A stretch of 64,000 nucleotides of DNA, taken from contig JACVTC010000089.1 of assembly GCA_016946835.1 (NCBI GenBank), forward strand, positions 250,001-314,000. The letters are read 5' to 3'. The DNA is from Neocallimastix lanati (nom. inval.) (Eukaryota > Neocallimastigomycota > Neocallimastigomycetes > Neocallimastigales > Neocallimastigaceae). A program made the position numbers and the translations under genes. The notes under the pieces are model-generated. The model saw nothing but the letters and a program-made list of their open reading frames with translations, had not been told where the DNA came from and searched no databases. Numbering within the stretch: the stretch's first letter is position 1; every line of letters starts with the position of its first letter. Below, one piece after another: positions 40,043-54,412 of the stretch.

Positions 40043-43000
40043 GATAAACAAATCTTATATAATTTTTTTAATTAAATTATAATCCAATATATTTTTTATT
40101 ATAAAAAAACATATATATTTATTATTTTTTAAAAAAAAATTTAATATTAATTTTTTTATTCTAAAAAAAAAAAAAAAATATTATTATTAAAGGTTGAAGT
40201 GCCAATAATAATATAATGATAAAAAAAAAAAAGAAAAAAAAAAAAAAATTGAATTATTTTTTATTTATATTACGACTTTTTTTTTTTTTTTTTTCCATGT
40301 TATTTTTAACATAAACTATTAATGTTACACATATTAATTATAAAATACTTATCCTTATTTTATATGTAAAATATATATTTTTAAAGTTTATATATTTTAA
40401 ATTATTCCAATAATTATTGTAATTTATTGCTATTGTATATTGAAATTTTCAATTTAATAAGTAATTAATTATATTTAACCTCATAATATAAAATATTTAA
40501 TCTTAATTATATTGTCATTAATATTTAAATAATTCATTTATATCAAAAGTTTATTTATTAATATAATAATAATATTGTAAAGTTTTAAAAAAAATTATTA
40601 AAAAAAGTTTTTCTTTAAAGTTTTATTTCAAACTTATTATAAAAAATATTCTATCAGCCGTTAAATTTTTTTATATGAATATTTGATTTTTTTCTTTTTT
40701 GTGTAATGAGAAATATAATATATATATATATTAAGTTTATTTAGTTTAGATTAAATAATAAAATAAATAATAAATATTAATTATATAATTTATATATATA
40801 AAAGTAGATATTCAATACATAGAATTAAATATTTTAATATATTAAAAATTAATGTTATCAATTGAATAATAGTAAAAATATATTATTTTATATATTATAA
40901 TATATATATTTATAATAATTTTTGTATATATCTCTGTATATATATATGTCTTCTTAAAAATATCTAAATTTAAAACTATTTTTATCATTGAATTTTCTTC
41001 ACACTAAATTTGAATAATTTTTTAACTAAGTATTATAACTTTTCCTATAAATTTTGATATTCAATATTATAATATATTTTCGCAAAAGCATATATATATA
41101 AAAAATAAAATATAAAATTCTCAAAACTAGAAAAAAATTTTTAAAGGTTAACTGGTCAAAAGAATATATCAATATTAAATATATTACTAATGTAATAATT
41201 AATGAAATTATTTCCTTTTATAAAAACTTATAAAAAATAATAAAATATGAATAAAATAAACTTTAAATATTAATTATTAATTTTTTTCAAAGTCATAAAA
41301 CTAAATTATTTATATATATTTAAACCTCCCTTTTTGTCTTTTGGTAAATTACTGGCTTTTGAGAATTATAAAAGTTTTTATCTTTCATGGTAAACTATAA
41401 TATTTTTATTATCATAGTAATTAAAAAATATTATTTATAATTATATGGATTTAGATGATCATCCTTTTATATTAGTATTATTTAAAAATTTTACTAAAAA
41501 AAAAGTATTTAAAGAATATTAAATTTTAATTAATTAATTTCATATTAAAACTATATAAAAATAATACTTAATAATTAATGATTAATGATTAATAATTGTT
41601 TAATATAAATTTATTTTAAAAAGGATTTAATATATAAATATTTAATCTTTAAATTCAAATAATATTAAAAATAAAATTATCCTTAAATAAAAACAATTAT
41701 AAATTAAAAAGGATTTTAATATTAAAAATTATATTATTTATTAAAAAAAAATAAAAAAGTTTATATCATTATATTCCTTATATATATTTATTGGGAATGG
41801 TTTTTTTTTTTTTCATCAATAAAATATTTTTTATAAAGCAAAAAAAATAAAATAACAATAAATATAAAAATAAAATAAATTTTTTTTTCTTTTGTCTTAT
41901 GGTTTTAACTTAATAATTGCTTAAAATAATTGTAACTATGTTAAGATTGACCATATATAAATAATTACTATTCCATAAGATTGTTTTTTTTTATAATATG
42001 CATTGTTAAAACATTAAGAATGATAAATATAATCTATATAATTATATCATTTTGATATTTTAATTATCAATAATTTTTTTTAATTATTTAATATTGTATA
42101 TTAATTATAATAAATATTTATATTCATTTTTTTAAATATATAAAAAATATTTATTTCATTTTTAATTTTTAATTATTAATATTATTATTACTACAATTAT
42201 TATTACAATTAATATAATTACTATTATTGTATGGGACACAAACACTAATTATTAAGATTTTATTTATTAAAATTACACAAAATAATAAAAATAAAATTTT
42301 ATTTTCCAATAAATTAAAAATTGAATATTACATTATTAAAAAAAATTTTTATCAATATTAATATAATTAAACATTAATTAGAATAAATTAACTTTAAAAA
42401 ATATTATTATGTCACAGTCACTGGAATATTTTGATTTAAATATGAATTTTAATTTTTATTTAAAACTGATAAATTTTTAATATAGATTTTATTGATAAAT
42501 AGTCTTTTACATATATTTTATAAAATAAAATTATAAATATATAAAATAAAATATTCTTGGTTTCAATTAACTTTTTTTTTATTAGTTTTTTTTATATTTA
42601 ATAGGATGAATAAAAAAAAAAAATAAATTGATTATTTATAATTTTACAATTAATGTATTATTATTTAATCTTATATTAAATTTTATATATATATATAATA
42701 TTTTATTAAAAAAATATAAATATTTAATAGTATTCATTTTTAATTTATTATCAAAAGTTAAATAACTAGTTAATTATGCATAATAATATTTTTAATAAAT
42801 TATTTAAATATTAAAATTCCAATATTAGTATGCATAATGTATACCTCATATTCCATATAGTACAATTACTATAATTTTTAGGATAAAACTAATTATAATA
42901 AAATTTATAACCTCCAAAACTAAAGCACTAACAAAGGTTGTTACTAAATTCAATTCCAGTTATGATTTTAATACAACTAATGGTAAAAATAATAGAGTCA

Positions 43001-44752
43001 ATAATTGAAAATTAATTTTTCAGATATTATGTCCAAAGTAATAATAATAGTCAAACAAAATCTTAACCAAGTCTTTTTACTTTTTAAAGTATCGGAAGAT
43101 GTAAAGATTTACTTTATAGTGTTTCAAAAAATAATTATTATAATTTCATAAATTTGTTCACATTATTTTAATAGTCCAAATACTACTTATGAAAAGAGTA
43201 CAACCAATGAAGAAAGTAATAAAACTGAGGGTTTCAAGAGATGATTAAATTTTATGTAATTTGCTCATATTATTTAAACTGGTTAAAATAATGGTTTTGA
43301 AAGGGTACAGTTAATGACAAAAGTAATAGAACTATAACTATTACTTGAAGTAATAATCAAAAACAATGCTAATTTCACTTTCTTATGGAACATTCATCAA
43401 ATATATAACTAAATTATTATTAAAAAGGTCAATATAATTTTATTATCATATACTTCTGACTTTTCTTTCAATAATAGTAATATCAATGAAGGTAATCGCT
43501 TTTATATATATATGAATTAATTGTTAATGAAATAAAGATTTCATATATTGATTACATTGATTGCTATTGTTTCATTGCTCTTAAATGGAAATCACTGAAG
43601 AAAAATATTTAAAAAGTAATAATTTAATTCTTAAATAATTATTAGTAACCTTAAGATATGTTAAAATTTAAAGAAAATTTTATTATTAATACCATCGTAA
43701 GTTTAAATAATTATTATTATTATAAATACAAAATATATAAAAATATATATATGAAATATATAATATATGTATTATACAAAAGTGTAATTGTTGAATAATA
43801 ATGAATATAATAATAATAAAAATTTACAAAAAAAAAGATATTGAATAATAAAAAAATAATATGAATCAAGCAGATATATTTATATATAAAATTAATAAAA
43901 AAATAAAATAAAATAAAATAAAAATTCTTCCTTGGTAAGACAAAATTGTCAAATATACAACTACAACGATAACTTTTGCCTTTTATTTTATATTTTTTTA
44001 TATTAATTATTATTGTTTCTTACATATACTTATTTTTTCATTTTATATATATATATATAATTTTTATTTATTTATCTTTTTGATTAATTGTTATTTTTTT
44101 ATTTATTTTTTTTTTTGTTTTTTGTTTTTTGTTTTTTGTTTTTGTTTTTTTTTTTTTGTTTTTTGTTTTTTAATTTATGTAGAAAACATCCTTTTTTTAT
44201 TTATTTTATTTTTATTCTATTATTCTATTTTTTTCACTTTTTTTATTCATAATAAATGATTAAAAAGTTCAAAATTTTATTAATTATTAATTAAATCATT
44301 AGAATATATATTTATAGTATATCTACTTTTCATTTAATTTTTATTTCACTTATGAAAAATACATTTATATATATATATTTGAAATGTAAAATATATGTAT
44401 ATAAATGTAAAATGAATAAATAAACAATACAACATATATTTTGATAATTCACTTTATAATGAATAAATATAATAATCTTAATATGATTATAGTATTTATA
44501 ATTAATTCTTTATAAAGAGTAAAGATAATAATTTTATTTATTAAAAAGGTTTATTATCCATATAACAGTAATATTTAATTTTAATTAACCAATAAAAAAA
44601 TCATATCATATTTTAAATTCATATTAATTTTAATTTATTTATTAAAACAAATTTTTATTATTATTTTTTTTTTTTTTATGAATTTATTTCAATATTAAAT
44701 AAATAAAAATAAAATATAAAAAAATAATAATAAATATTACAAATATAAAAAC
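40043..44752. other. A/T-rich intergenic DNA with possible decayed coding at 42.8-43.6 kb
   Basis: No intact gene. Between about 42840 and 43620 base composition is less extreme and one short frame reads SPNTTYEKSTTNEESNKTEG near 43170-43230, like a Ser/Thr/Asn-rich secreted protein, but it cannot be extended. Near 44108-44172 there is a (GTTTTTT)n repeat of about eight units. The 500 bases before 44753 should hold the PDI promoter. Confidence 0.45.
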
Positions 44753-45354
44753 ATGAAATTATATAATTTATATTTCTTTGTAATTACATTTGTTTTGGCA
44801 TTCATAAATGCCAAAGTTACTGTTCTTGATAAAAAGAATTTCTATAAGGTATGCTTAGTTTATTATTATTATTATTATTATTATTATTTTATTTTATTTT
44901 ATTTTGTTTGTAATCTTTTTTTTTTTTTTTTTTAATTTTTGTTTAAATATATATATATAATGAAAATTTAAATAATAAGACTAATATTAAAATTGTTATA
45001 TATTTTAATAAATGAATTAAAAAATAGACTATTGGAAAAGATAAACATGTACTCGTTAAGTTCTTTGCTCCATGGTGTGGTCATTGTAAGGTAAAATTTA
45101 TTTTAATTAGAAATTTTTACTAAAATACATACCATATAAATATATAATTATTAATATTATATATTATAATACTAAAATATTTATAGAAATTAGCACCAGT
45201 ATATGAAGAATTAGCTGCTGCTTACGAAAAAGAAAGCGATAAAATTATTATTGCTGAACTTAACGCTGATGAAGAAAAAGAAATTGCAAAAAAATATGAT
45301 ATAAAAGGATTTCCAGTAAACTATAAATAATTAAATTTTTTATTAAGAAATAAT

Positions 45355-45413
<59 letters not shown>

Positions 45414-46592
45414 TTTCAATTAATAACAATATTAAATTATAAATAATCTAAACTTTTACAAATAAATTTAAAAATATATATATAATAATATAATTTTAAA
45501 TTATAATTAAAAAAGACGATCAAACTTTTCACTGCCAATACGGAAACCCCAATTGATTATACTGATGATCGTTCACTTGAGGCTTTTATTGAATTCCTTG
45601 AACATGAAACTGGTATACAAATATTAATTTAATTTCAGAAATATTAAAATATATATTAAATTTAAATCAATAAATTTCTAATTTTAAATTTTAATTTTGA
45701 AATTAAATAAATAATTTTTCAAATTACTTAAAATGAAAATATTGAAAAGGCATTAAGGCTAAAATTCCAAAGCCTCATAGTGATATTGTTGTTCTTGATT
45801 CTGGAAACTTTGACGAAGAAGTATTTGCTCCAAATATTAACGCTTTAGTTTTATTCTTTGCTCCATGGTGTGGTCATTGTAAGAATTTAGCCCCAACCTA
45901 TGAAAAAATTGCCACTGATTTCCTTAATGAAAAGAATGTAAAATTCACATAAATATTAATAATATTATTATTTAATGAAATGAAATGAGGATTAATTATA
46001 GAACAACTTTTTAATTTTAAATTTTATAATTATAATATATTAGGTTCTCATTGCAAAGATCGACGCTACAAAAAATACAGTCTTAGCTGAAAAGTAATAT
46101 ATATATTACTATTATTATTGTAGTTTTTTATTTATAAAATTTTAATATAAATTTAAAATCAATTATTTATATCAATATATTATTTACTAAAAAAAATAAA
46201 AAAAAAAAAAAAAAAGATATCATGTCCATGGTTATCCAGTAAGTTTAAAGAAACCTATAAGAATATATTTCTATATAAAATAATTATCATTAATTATCAT
46301 GTATATGTATGATACTTTATTAAATTAAAAAACAATTACAATAAATATGATACAAATATATATTATAAATATATATATATAGCACCTTGTTTTCTTTGAT
46401 GGTAAGAAAAAGTCTGAAGAAGGTTATGAACCAGAAATTTACGATGGAGAACGTGAAGAAGAAGTAAGTTCAAAAATAAATAAATAAATAAATAAAAATA
46501 ATAATAATAAAATAAAATAAAATAAATAAAATTTATAATATATAAATATAATATATAAAATATTAAAAATAAATAAATAGATAGATAAATAA

Positions 46593-46629
<37 letters not shown>

Positions 46630-47149
46630 TAAAAATAAAAAATAAATAAAAAATAAATAAAAAATTAATATTACTAATATATTTAATGTTTATCTAGGAT
46701 TTTATTAACTTCCTTAATGAAAGGTGTGATACTCATCGTAAAATCGGCGGTGAATTAGATGATAAGGTAAAAAATTTAATTGAAATAATATAATTATATT
46801 TAACATACCATATTAACTATTAAGTATATAAAAATATAAGGCTGGTAGAATAAGTGATTTAGATGAACTTGCTAAAAAGTTCGTAAGTGCTACTGGTGAT
46901 GAACTCACAAAAATAATTGAAAAAGCCAATAAGCTTTCAGAAACTATAAACAATAAATATTCTAAGTATTATGTTAAAGTAATGAATAAAATTAATGATA
47001 AGAAAGATTACATTGATAAGGAAGTTGCCAGATTAACCAAGATTTTAGAAGGAAAAAATCTTTCTTCTGAAAAAGCTGATGATTTCATGAAGAGAATTAA
47101 TATTTTAAAGAGCTTCAAAAAAGAAGAAAAGGCTAAAGATGAATTATAA
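44753..47149 (+). CDS. Protein disulfide isomerase, two thioredoxin domains + D domain, KDEL
   Basis: Ten exons (44753-44848, 45028-45090, 45187-45315, 45516-45612, 45750-45937, 46044-46093, 46217-46238, 46383-46463, 46698-46766, 46841-47149) give 367 residues with every junction in frame. The smallest exon is 22 bases. Residues 1-20 are a signal peptide (…VLAFINA). Two thioredoxin domains each carry an intact APWCGHCK active site (CGHC), followed by IKGFPT in the first and VHGYPH in the second. The cis-Pro is present in both. The C-terminal 110 residues are helical and match the ERp29-like D domain of fungal Erp38/TigA and Dictyostelium PDI-D. The protein ends in KDEL, the ER-retrieval signal. 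It forms and shuffles disulfides in secreted proteins, which fits an organism that exports many Cys-rich CBM1 enzymes. Confidence 0.95.
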
Positions 47150-47180
47150 TCTAGAAAAAAGATATTATATTAATTAACAA

Positions 47181-47211
<31 letters not shown>

Positions 47212-47671
47212 ATTTCAAAAATTAAATTTAAAATAAATATATATATAATAAAAAATAAACGAAACATTTATTTAATAAATATAAATCATATAAATAATAT
47301 TTGTGTGTAACTTAAAATATCTAATATCTGATTTTATAATTATTTATTATTTATCCATATTGAACTAAAAAATTATTATTTATTCTATATTTTTATTTAT
47401 TTATTTATTCATTTTATAATTTAATAATATTTAGTTATATTTTTTAAAAAAAATTATTTAATTATGATTGAATAATTTTATTTTTATTATTTATAAAATA
47501 TATAAAAAAAAAAATTTAAAAAAAAAAAAATAAAAATAAAAAAAATAAAAATAAAAAAAATAAAAATAAAAAAATAAAAAAAAAAAAAGATAATAAAAAA
47601 TTAAATATATGTTTCAAATTTTAAAGTAATTAAAAATTTGTTATAGATACCAAATATATAAAAAATAATTA
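47150..47671. other. Short intergenic spacer
   Basis: 522 A/T-rich bases between the PDI stop and the kelch-gene start. Contains A-rich runs near 47190-47210 and (AAAAAT)n near 47530-47590. It must serve as terminator for one gene and promoter for the next, but no motif is distinct. Confidence 0.5.
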
Positions 47672-48505
47672 ATGGCAAATAAGGGAAGAAAAGAAAAAGA
47701 AGATAAAGATAAAGATATAATAAAATATTATGGAATATGGAAATCTGTACAGAGATATGATTACGAAGAAGATAAGGATTCAGAAAAAATAAATTTTCAA
47801 ACTAATCATGGAATATTATGTAGAGAATCATTTGATAGTCCAACACTATTAATACTGAAAAATTTATCAGAACTTCAAATTTATGAACATTCATTAGGTT
47901 AATTGTTATTATATAAATAAATATTTTATAAAATGAATATAAAATTTAAAATACTAAATTTTAAAAATTTATAATTCAAACTTAAAAAATATATATCATA
48001 TATGAATTGAAATTTCTGTAAAAATCATTTTTTACAATTATAATATACTTAAATATTAATTTCATTTATACATAAAATTTAATATTTAATATTTAAGAAA
48101 CTAATATTATAAAATCTTATGAATTGGATAATTCTGTAAAAAAAATAAAAAAACCCGCTGCATATTTTGGAATTACAGAAGAAATTAATTATAGTATTTT
48201 CGTTTTTGGAGGTTTATATTTCAATAAAAGAAATCAAATAGAATTTACAGATAAGGTTATCTCTCTATATATATTATATATATAATTTGTTGAATTAAAT
48301 AATTTTGAAATTTCATTTAAAATAATTAAAAATTTTATTTATTATTTTTTTTTTATTTTCTTTTTTTTATTTTTATTTTTATTTTTTTTTATTTTTATTT
48401 TTATTTTTATTTTTATTTTTATTTTTATTTTTATTTTTATTTTTATTTTTATTTTTATTTTTATTTTTATTTTTATTTTTATTTTTATTTTTATTTTTAT
48501 TTTTA

Positions 48506-48536
<31 letters not shown>

Positions 48537-49590
48537 TTATTTTATTTTTTTTTATTATTATTATATTTCAATTGTACTGTATAAGTTATATCGAATTTCA
48601 TTAAAAAATAAGACAATTCTTGAAGTAGAAATAAAAAATGGAGAAAAGGAAGAAACTCCATCAGCAAGATGTGGTTCAACCTTAAATTATGTTTCATTTC
48701 CATTTCCACATTTACTTTTATTTGGAGGCGTTACAGATGAAGGTAAATTTTCAAATGAATTATGGTGTTTCAATATTTTACAATTAAGATGGGATAAAGT
48801 TAAAACAACGGGATTTATTCCACCACCAATGGAATTACATTCTACATTAATATGGAATAAATCATTAATAATTGTCGGTGGTTTAATTAAAGAAAATGAT
48901 GTTTACGAAACTTCAGATTATATATATTGGTTAGATTTAGGTATAATAAATTATTATATTAATAAATTATATTTTTTTTTTATAATATATAAATATAAAA
49001 CTATAAAGTGCTAAATGAAAAGCTTTTATAAAAAAATTTTAATAATAAAAATAATATTAATATTTCAATTATCATAATTGCTACTATTATTTTATTTTTT
49101 TTTAAAAAAAACTTCTTAAACGATATAGAAAGAGCAGTATGGCATCGTGTAAGTGGAAATAAAAAAATTAATAGAGCGAACCATTCAATGCAAGCTTATC
49201 AGGATGAATTAATCATATATGGAGGATTTCGAACGTATGAAATTTTTTATAAAAAAAAAAATAATAATAAGATTTTAATATACATGATTATTAAATAAAA
49301 TAAAGCAATTATACTAATAAAATTAATATGATCTTTTTTTTTTTTGTAAAACTTACATATATATATATATTGTATATTATACACAAAATTTTATTTATGG
49401 TTATAAAGTAATTCAGTGGAAAATAAATTTAATAATGAAACGCCAATTAAATCAAATTACACAAAATTTCACAAGGATGTATTAATTGAATCCGAAATAT
49501 TAAATGATATAAACGTAATTCATTTAAGTAAATATAAATTTTGTAAAATTCATTATTTAATAGCAATAATAAATAATAATGATAATATTA

Positions 49591-49622
<32 letters not shown>

Positions 49623-50100
49623 TAATAATAATAATAAAATAATTATATAGTAATAGCAAGTATTAATTTTATTAAAAATATAATTAATGCATTAATTACA
49701 TTAAATGATTAAACTATTATTATTATTATTATTTAATGAAGCATCATTAGAAGTTGACGATATATATTTTGATAATGATGTACCAGGCATAAAAATGTTA
49801 CCGTTATCAGGAACTTCATCGTTTATAGTAAATAAAAATCTTAAACAATTAATTTTATGAATTATTATCAATAAATGATAATAATAATAATAATTATTTA
49901 CACATATTATTTCAAAAATAATTATTATTAAATAGAATAGAAATGTCTTTGGTATATTTGGAGGTGTAAATATTAAAAAAGATAAGAATGAATTAGAAGA
50001 AAATTTATGCTATTATACGTGCGAAATAGGTAAATGATTCAAAAGAAATATTTAATTATATGTATTATATTGAAATTATGTAATAATTGATTTCAGTATT

Positions 50101-50151
<51 letters not shown>

Positions 50152-50370
50152 GTAACAATTATAATAATTCTTTATTATAATTATAGGTGCTCCACCTTCA
50201 CCGTATCATGTTATTCCATATAATATTAATTGTTCATCTTTTGATTTAGTATGGAAAGAAACTTGTGATATGAATTGTAAATATCAATAAAACTAAAAAA
50301 AATAGAAATAAAACAATAATAAACATATTTATAATAAGTCATTATAATAATAATAACGATAATAATAATG

Positions 50371-50401
<31 letters not shown>

Positions 50402-51146
50402 GGATAATAATAGTAGTAATAATAATAATAATAATAATAAGGATAATAAGGATAAGGATAAGGATAATAATAATAATAATAAGGGATAATAAGGATAAGG
50501 ATAATAATAATAATATGGATAATAATAAGGATAATAAGGATAAGGATAATAATAATAATATGGATAATAATAAGGATAATAAGGATAAGGATAATAATAA
50601 GGATATGGATAATAATAAGGATAATAAGGATAAGGATAAGGATAAAGATTACTATATAAAAAGTTATTATTAATTAATATTCTTGGATTTAAATATTTTT
50701 ATAATATATATGTATATTAATAAAATAAATGTTTAGCAAAATTTTATATGAAAAGAACTTATAGTATTGAAATAGCAAGACTTTCTAATGATACAGATTT
50801 AACGGCAATCGATGGTATGCAACCAATTTATTTAGGTGAAAAAACAAAATGTCATGTAAACAAAGTTATTTTTGGTAATAAATTTGTAACACCACTATAC
50901 CCAGATACAAATTATAGAATAAGAACTTATTCATTCACAAAATTTAATGATTTTGAAAGAATGGCTTTTCCTGAAGCTATTGTAAAAACTGCACCATGTG
51001 GTAAAAATAATATACTTATATTATAAATATATTAGTTCTTTATTAATAATTTGGATTAACATAAATAATAATAATATTAATAGTAATAATAATAGTAATA
51101 ATAATATTAGTACTAATAATATTAATAATAGAATAATAATAAAATT

Positions 51147-51188
<42 letters not shown>

Positions 51189-52665
51189 GTAATAGTAATA
51201 ATAATAATAATAGTAATTTATAATTAACTTTATATATATATATATCAAAATATAATATATAATAATATTATTAAGATATTATAAGATTGCCTAATCCATG
51301 TTATTACTTTTTTGAAAAAGAAAATTTATTTATTTTTGATTGGATAAACGAGAACAAAAATAAATATCCATGTATACATACCAAATATTATTTTTCGGCA
51401 TTACCTTTATATATGGAAAACTCAAAAAATAGTAAACCAACTCTTAAGACAGGTAAGCAATTATTAATATAAAAAAAATATGATGTTTTTTTTTTTTTTT
51501 TTTTTTTTTTTTTTGTAATATATATTAATATATTAATATCAATAACTAAATTTTTTTTTTTTTTTTTTTTTTAAAAAAAAATATAGATTTAAATAGTACT
51601 ATCCTCTATATTGGTTTAAAGAGAGAAATATCTTTTACTATGGACCAATTATTAAAAATTTTATCAGAGGAATGTAAGGGTTATGAAACAATAAAAGATA
51701 AATCAAAATGTTATATTTTATTTAGGATAGAGCAGTATAATTTAGTTCGTGATCAAGTCGCATTATTTGATTCAAAACAAGTTATGGTGGTTTTATCAGA
51801 TAATAAATTCGAAAAATTTATTGGAGAAAATGAAATAAATTCCTTTTTAGATGAATTCGAAATTATAAATTTTATTGATAAAGATGATGAAAATCAAAGT
51901 GAGACAGAAACAAAAAGGACTAGAAGTACAAGGGCTACTCGTAGTCGTATTCGTAATAAATATCCCATGAGAAGAAAAAGAGCAAAATCAGATAATGCAT
52001 CAGATAATGGTTCATCTAATACCGAAGATAAAGAATTAAAATTTAATTTCATTACAGATATAGCATCATCGAAAAGAACAAAAAAATTCTATAAAAATAG
52101 TGGTGCAATGTTTTCATTAAAATTATTTATAAATAGTACTCTGATAGATTTAAAATATGAATATTATGATAAGGATACTATCGAAAAAAATAAAAAACCT
52201 CTATCGATAAAAATGGAAAATAATGTTATATATAATGAAAAAACTATTTATACAAAATTAAATAATTATTTTGAAAATACATCTGAAGATTCATCAAAAA
52301 AAGAGAAAGTTGTTTTTTCAAGGAATGAAACCGAAAAATATAATACATATTATTCTAAAGAGAATATTAAAAAATTCAAGGAAGCCTTTTTTGAAACTAT
52401 AAATATAAAAAGAAGAAAAAATTATAGTAGAGAATCAATAGGTGACCCAGAAAAAAAAAGTTGGGAATTAAATAGAATCCCCCCAAAATATATATGTTTT
52501 GGTACTATAAATAGTTCACTATGTTTGAATACTTTGGTAAGCTTAAATATAATATTTTTATATATATATAGACACTTACATATATATATATATATTATTT
52601 ATTAATATTATTATTTTTCATTTTCTTTTTCTTTTTTTATTTTTTATTTTATTGGGAAAAAAAAT

Positions 52666-52696
<31 letters not shown>

Positions 52697-53694
52697 AATA
52701 AAATAAAATAAAATAAAATAAAATAAAAATAAAATAAAATAAAATAAAATAAAAATAAAAAAAAAAATAATAAAAATAAAAAAAAATAAAATAAAATAAA
52801 ATAAAATAAAATAAAATAAAATAAAATAAAATAAAATAAAATAAATAAAAAATAAAATAATAATAATAATATCCAGAATAATGAATTATATTTCACTGGT
52901 AATATAAATCTCGAAAAAAGGCAACTTCAAAAATTTTTAACAGATAATGAAAGAAGAGCTATTTTTACTTTTATGAAATATAATAAGGAGTATATTTTTA
53001 AAACTTATTCACCGTACATTAATGAAACACTTAAAAATGAAGAAAATTTTGAAAGTGATGATTCTGTAAGATCTATAAGATCTTTAAGGTCAGAACGTTC
53101 GTCATCATTAAAACCATTTAAACGTCGAAATCATGAAAGAACTTATTCATGGAACGAAAGGTCATCATCAAAATATTATAAATCTTCAAAAGGTGAACGA
53201 CTATCAAAATTAGGACATTATTCTGAAAGTGAAGATAGTTCAAAAAGTGATGAATCATTAAAAAGTAGGATTTCATTTTTTAGTAATTTATATATTTATA
53301 TTCATTTTGATAATATAATTTAATTTTATTTTTATATTAAAAAAAATTAAAAATAAAAATAAAAAAAAAATTAAAAATTAAAAATTAAAAATTAAAAATT
53401 AATAAAAAATTAATATTTAATATTTATTTTTAAACTATAAATAATTAATAAATATTAAAAATTAAAAAATTAGATGAACCTACATCAATTTCTTATCCAG
53501 ACTCTCTAAGTTCTTTTATTTCAAAAACATCAAATACAATTAATATCAATGATATATTATCAAAAATAGAAAATGATAATGATAATAAGTTCATTAAATT
53601 TGCCTTTTTAGATAAGAATAAAATGAAGTATATTATTTGTATTAATGATCAGAAAAAGTTTAAACCTAATGATGTTTCCTTATTTATAATTTAA
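47672..53694 (+). CDS. Kelch-repeat protein with FnIII-like domain and basic C-terminal half
   Basis: Thirteen exons join in frame to 1083 residues: 47672-47897, 48098-48255, 48586-48940, 49129-49234, 49409-49527, 49742-49827, 49936-50029, 50187-50276, 50737-51000, 51276-51452, 51587-52536, 52877-53282, 53474-53694. The first 380 residues hold kelch blades, recognisable from IFVFGGLYF, LLLFGGVTD with ELWCFNILQLRWDKV, LIIVGGL with IYWLDLERAVWHRV, ELIIYGGF and FGIFGGV. A segment beginning GAPPSPYHVIPYNINCSSFD and ending YRIRTYSFTKFN looks like a fibronectin-III fold. The rest is Lys/Arg/Ser-rich with basic patches (KRTRSTRATRSRIRNK) and a Ser-Arg run (SVRSIRSLRSERSS). Kelch followed by FnIII is reminiscent of HCF-1, but I cannot claim orthology. 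The donor of exon 12 is ambiguous (53282 preferred; an upstream donor would drop a few residues). No signal peptide. Confidence 0.8.
48362..48545. repeat. (ATTTTT)n array in kelch intron 2
   Basis: About 29 tandem copies of the hexamer ATTTTT fill the second intron of the kelch gene. On the coding strand this is a pure pyrimidine-rich (T with A) tract 5' of the acceptor at 48585. Confidence 0.95.
50340..50650. repeat. AAT/GGATAA minisatellite in kelch intron 8
   Basis: AAT units interspersed with AAGGAT units form higher-order copies of about 48 bases (ATGGATAATAATAAGGATAA ... AAGGATAAGGATAATAATAA), repeated three to four times at about 50510-50640. The open frame through it is repeat-derived and not coding, since the gene's exons 8 and 9 splice across it. 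Confidence 0.85.
52617..52870. repeat. (AAAAT)n array in kelch intron 11
   Basis: A long AAAAT pentamer array with scattered extra A residues occupies most of the intron between exons 11 and 12. The minus-strand open frame over it is Phe/Leu/Tyr low-complexity and spurious. Confidence 0.9.
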
Positions 53695-53797
53695 GAAAAA
53701 ATTTATAAATATTTATATATATATATATATATATTTCAAAGATTATTATTATAATATAATTTTTTTTATATTTTATTTTGCTTCTTTTGTTTTTTTT

Positions 53798-53836
<39 letters not shown>

Positions 53837-54412
53837 TATTATAAAATAATAATAAAAATTTATCTATTTATATATCTATTTATTTATTTATTTATATGTT
53901 TATTTATTTACTATTATTTATTATTTAATATTTAATGTTTATTGTTTATTTATTTATTTATTTATTTATTTATTAATTTTTTTAATATAGACCTCTAAAT
54001 TTTAATAATTAAAATATAAATCTTCAATAAAAAAATAATAATAAAAAGTTAATAATATGTATATTTATTTATTTTAACATTTTAAAAATAAATAAAAAAA
54101 AAAATAGAAAAAAAAATTTTTAATTATAGATGCTTATAATTTATATATATTAATAAATTCATATATAATTTATATTATTAATATTATTGATTTAATAGTT
54201 ATATTTATATATCTTAATATATATATATGAATATATATATTTAATATATTTAATGATATAATGATTTCCCTTGATTATCAAAATTTAATTATATTTAAAT
54301 AATTTTTATTTTAGTGTATATAGTTTTTTTTCATAATTATTTTTCATAAATATAAAAATAATTTAAAATATAAATATGATTAATTAATTTTTTTTTTAAT
54401 TCCTTATTAAAT
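53695..54412. other. A/T-rich intergenic DNA
   Basis: Poly-T at 53802-53834, TTTA repeats near 53880-53970, TA-rich stretches near 54200-54260. No gene. Confidence 0.6.

Noticed and set aside
50368-50673. 101-codon frame rich in Ile then Asp/Asn/Lys
   Set aside because: Lies in intron 8 of the kelch gene and is built from the GGATAA/AAT minisatellite.
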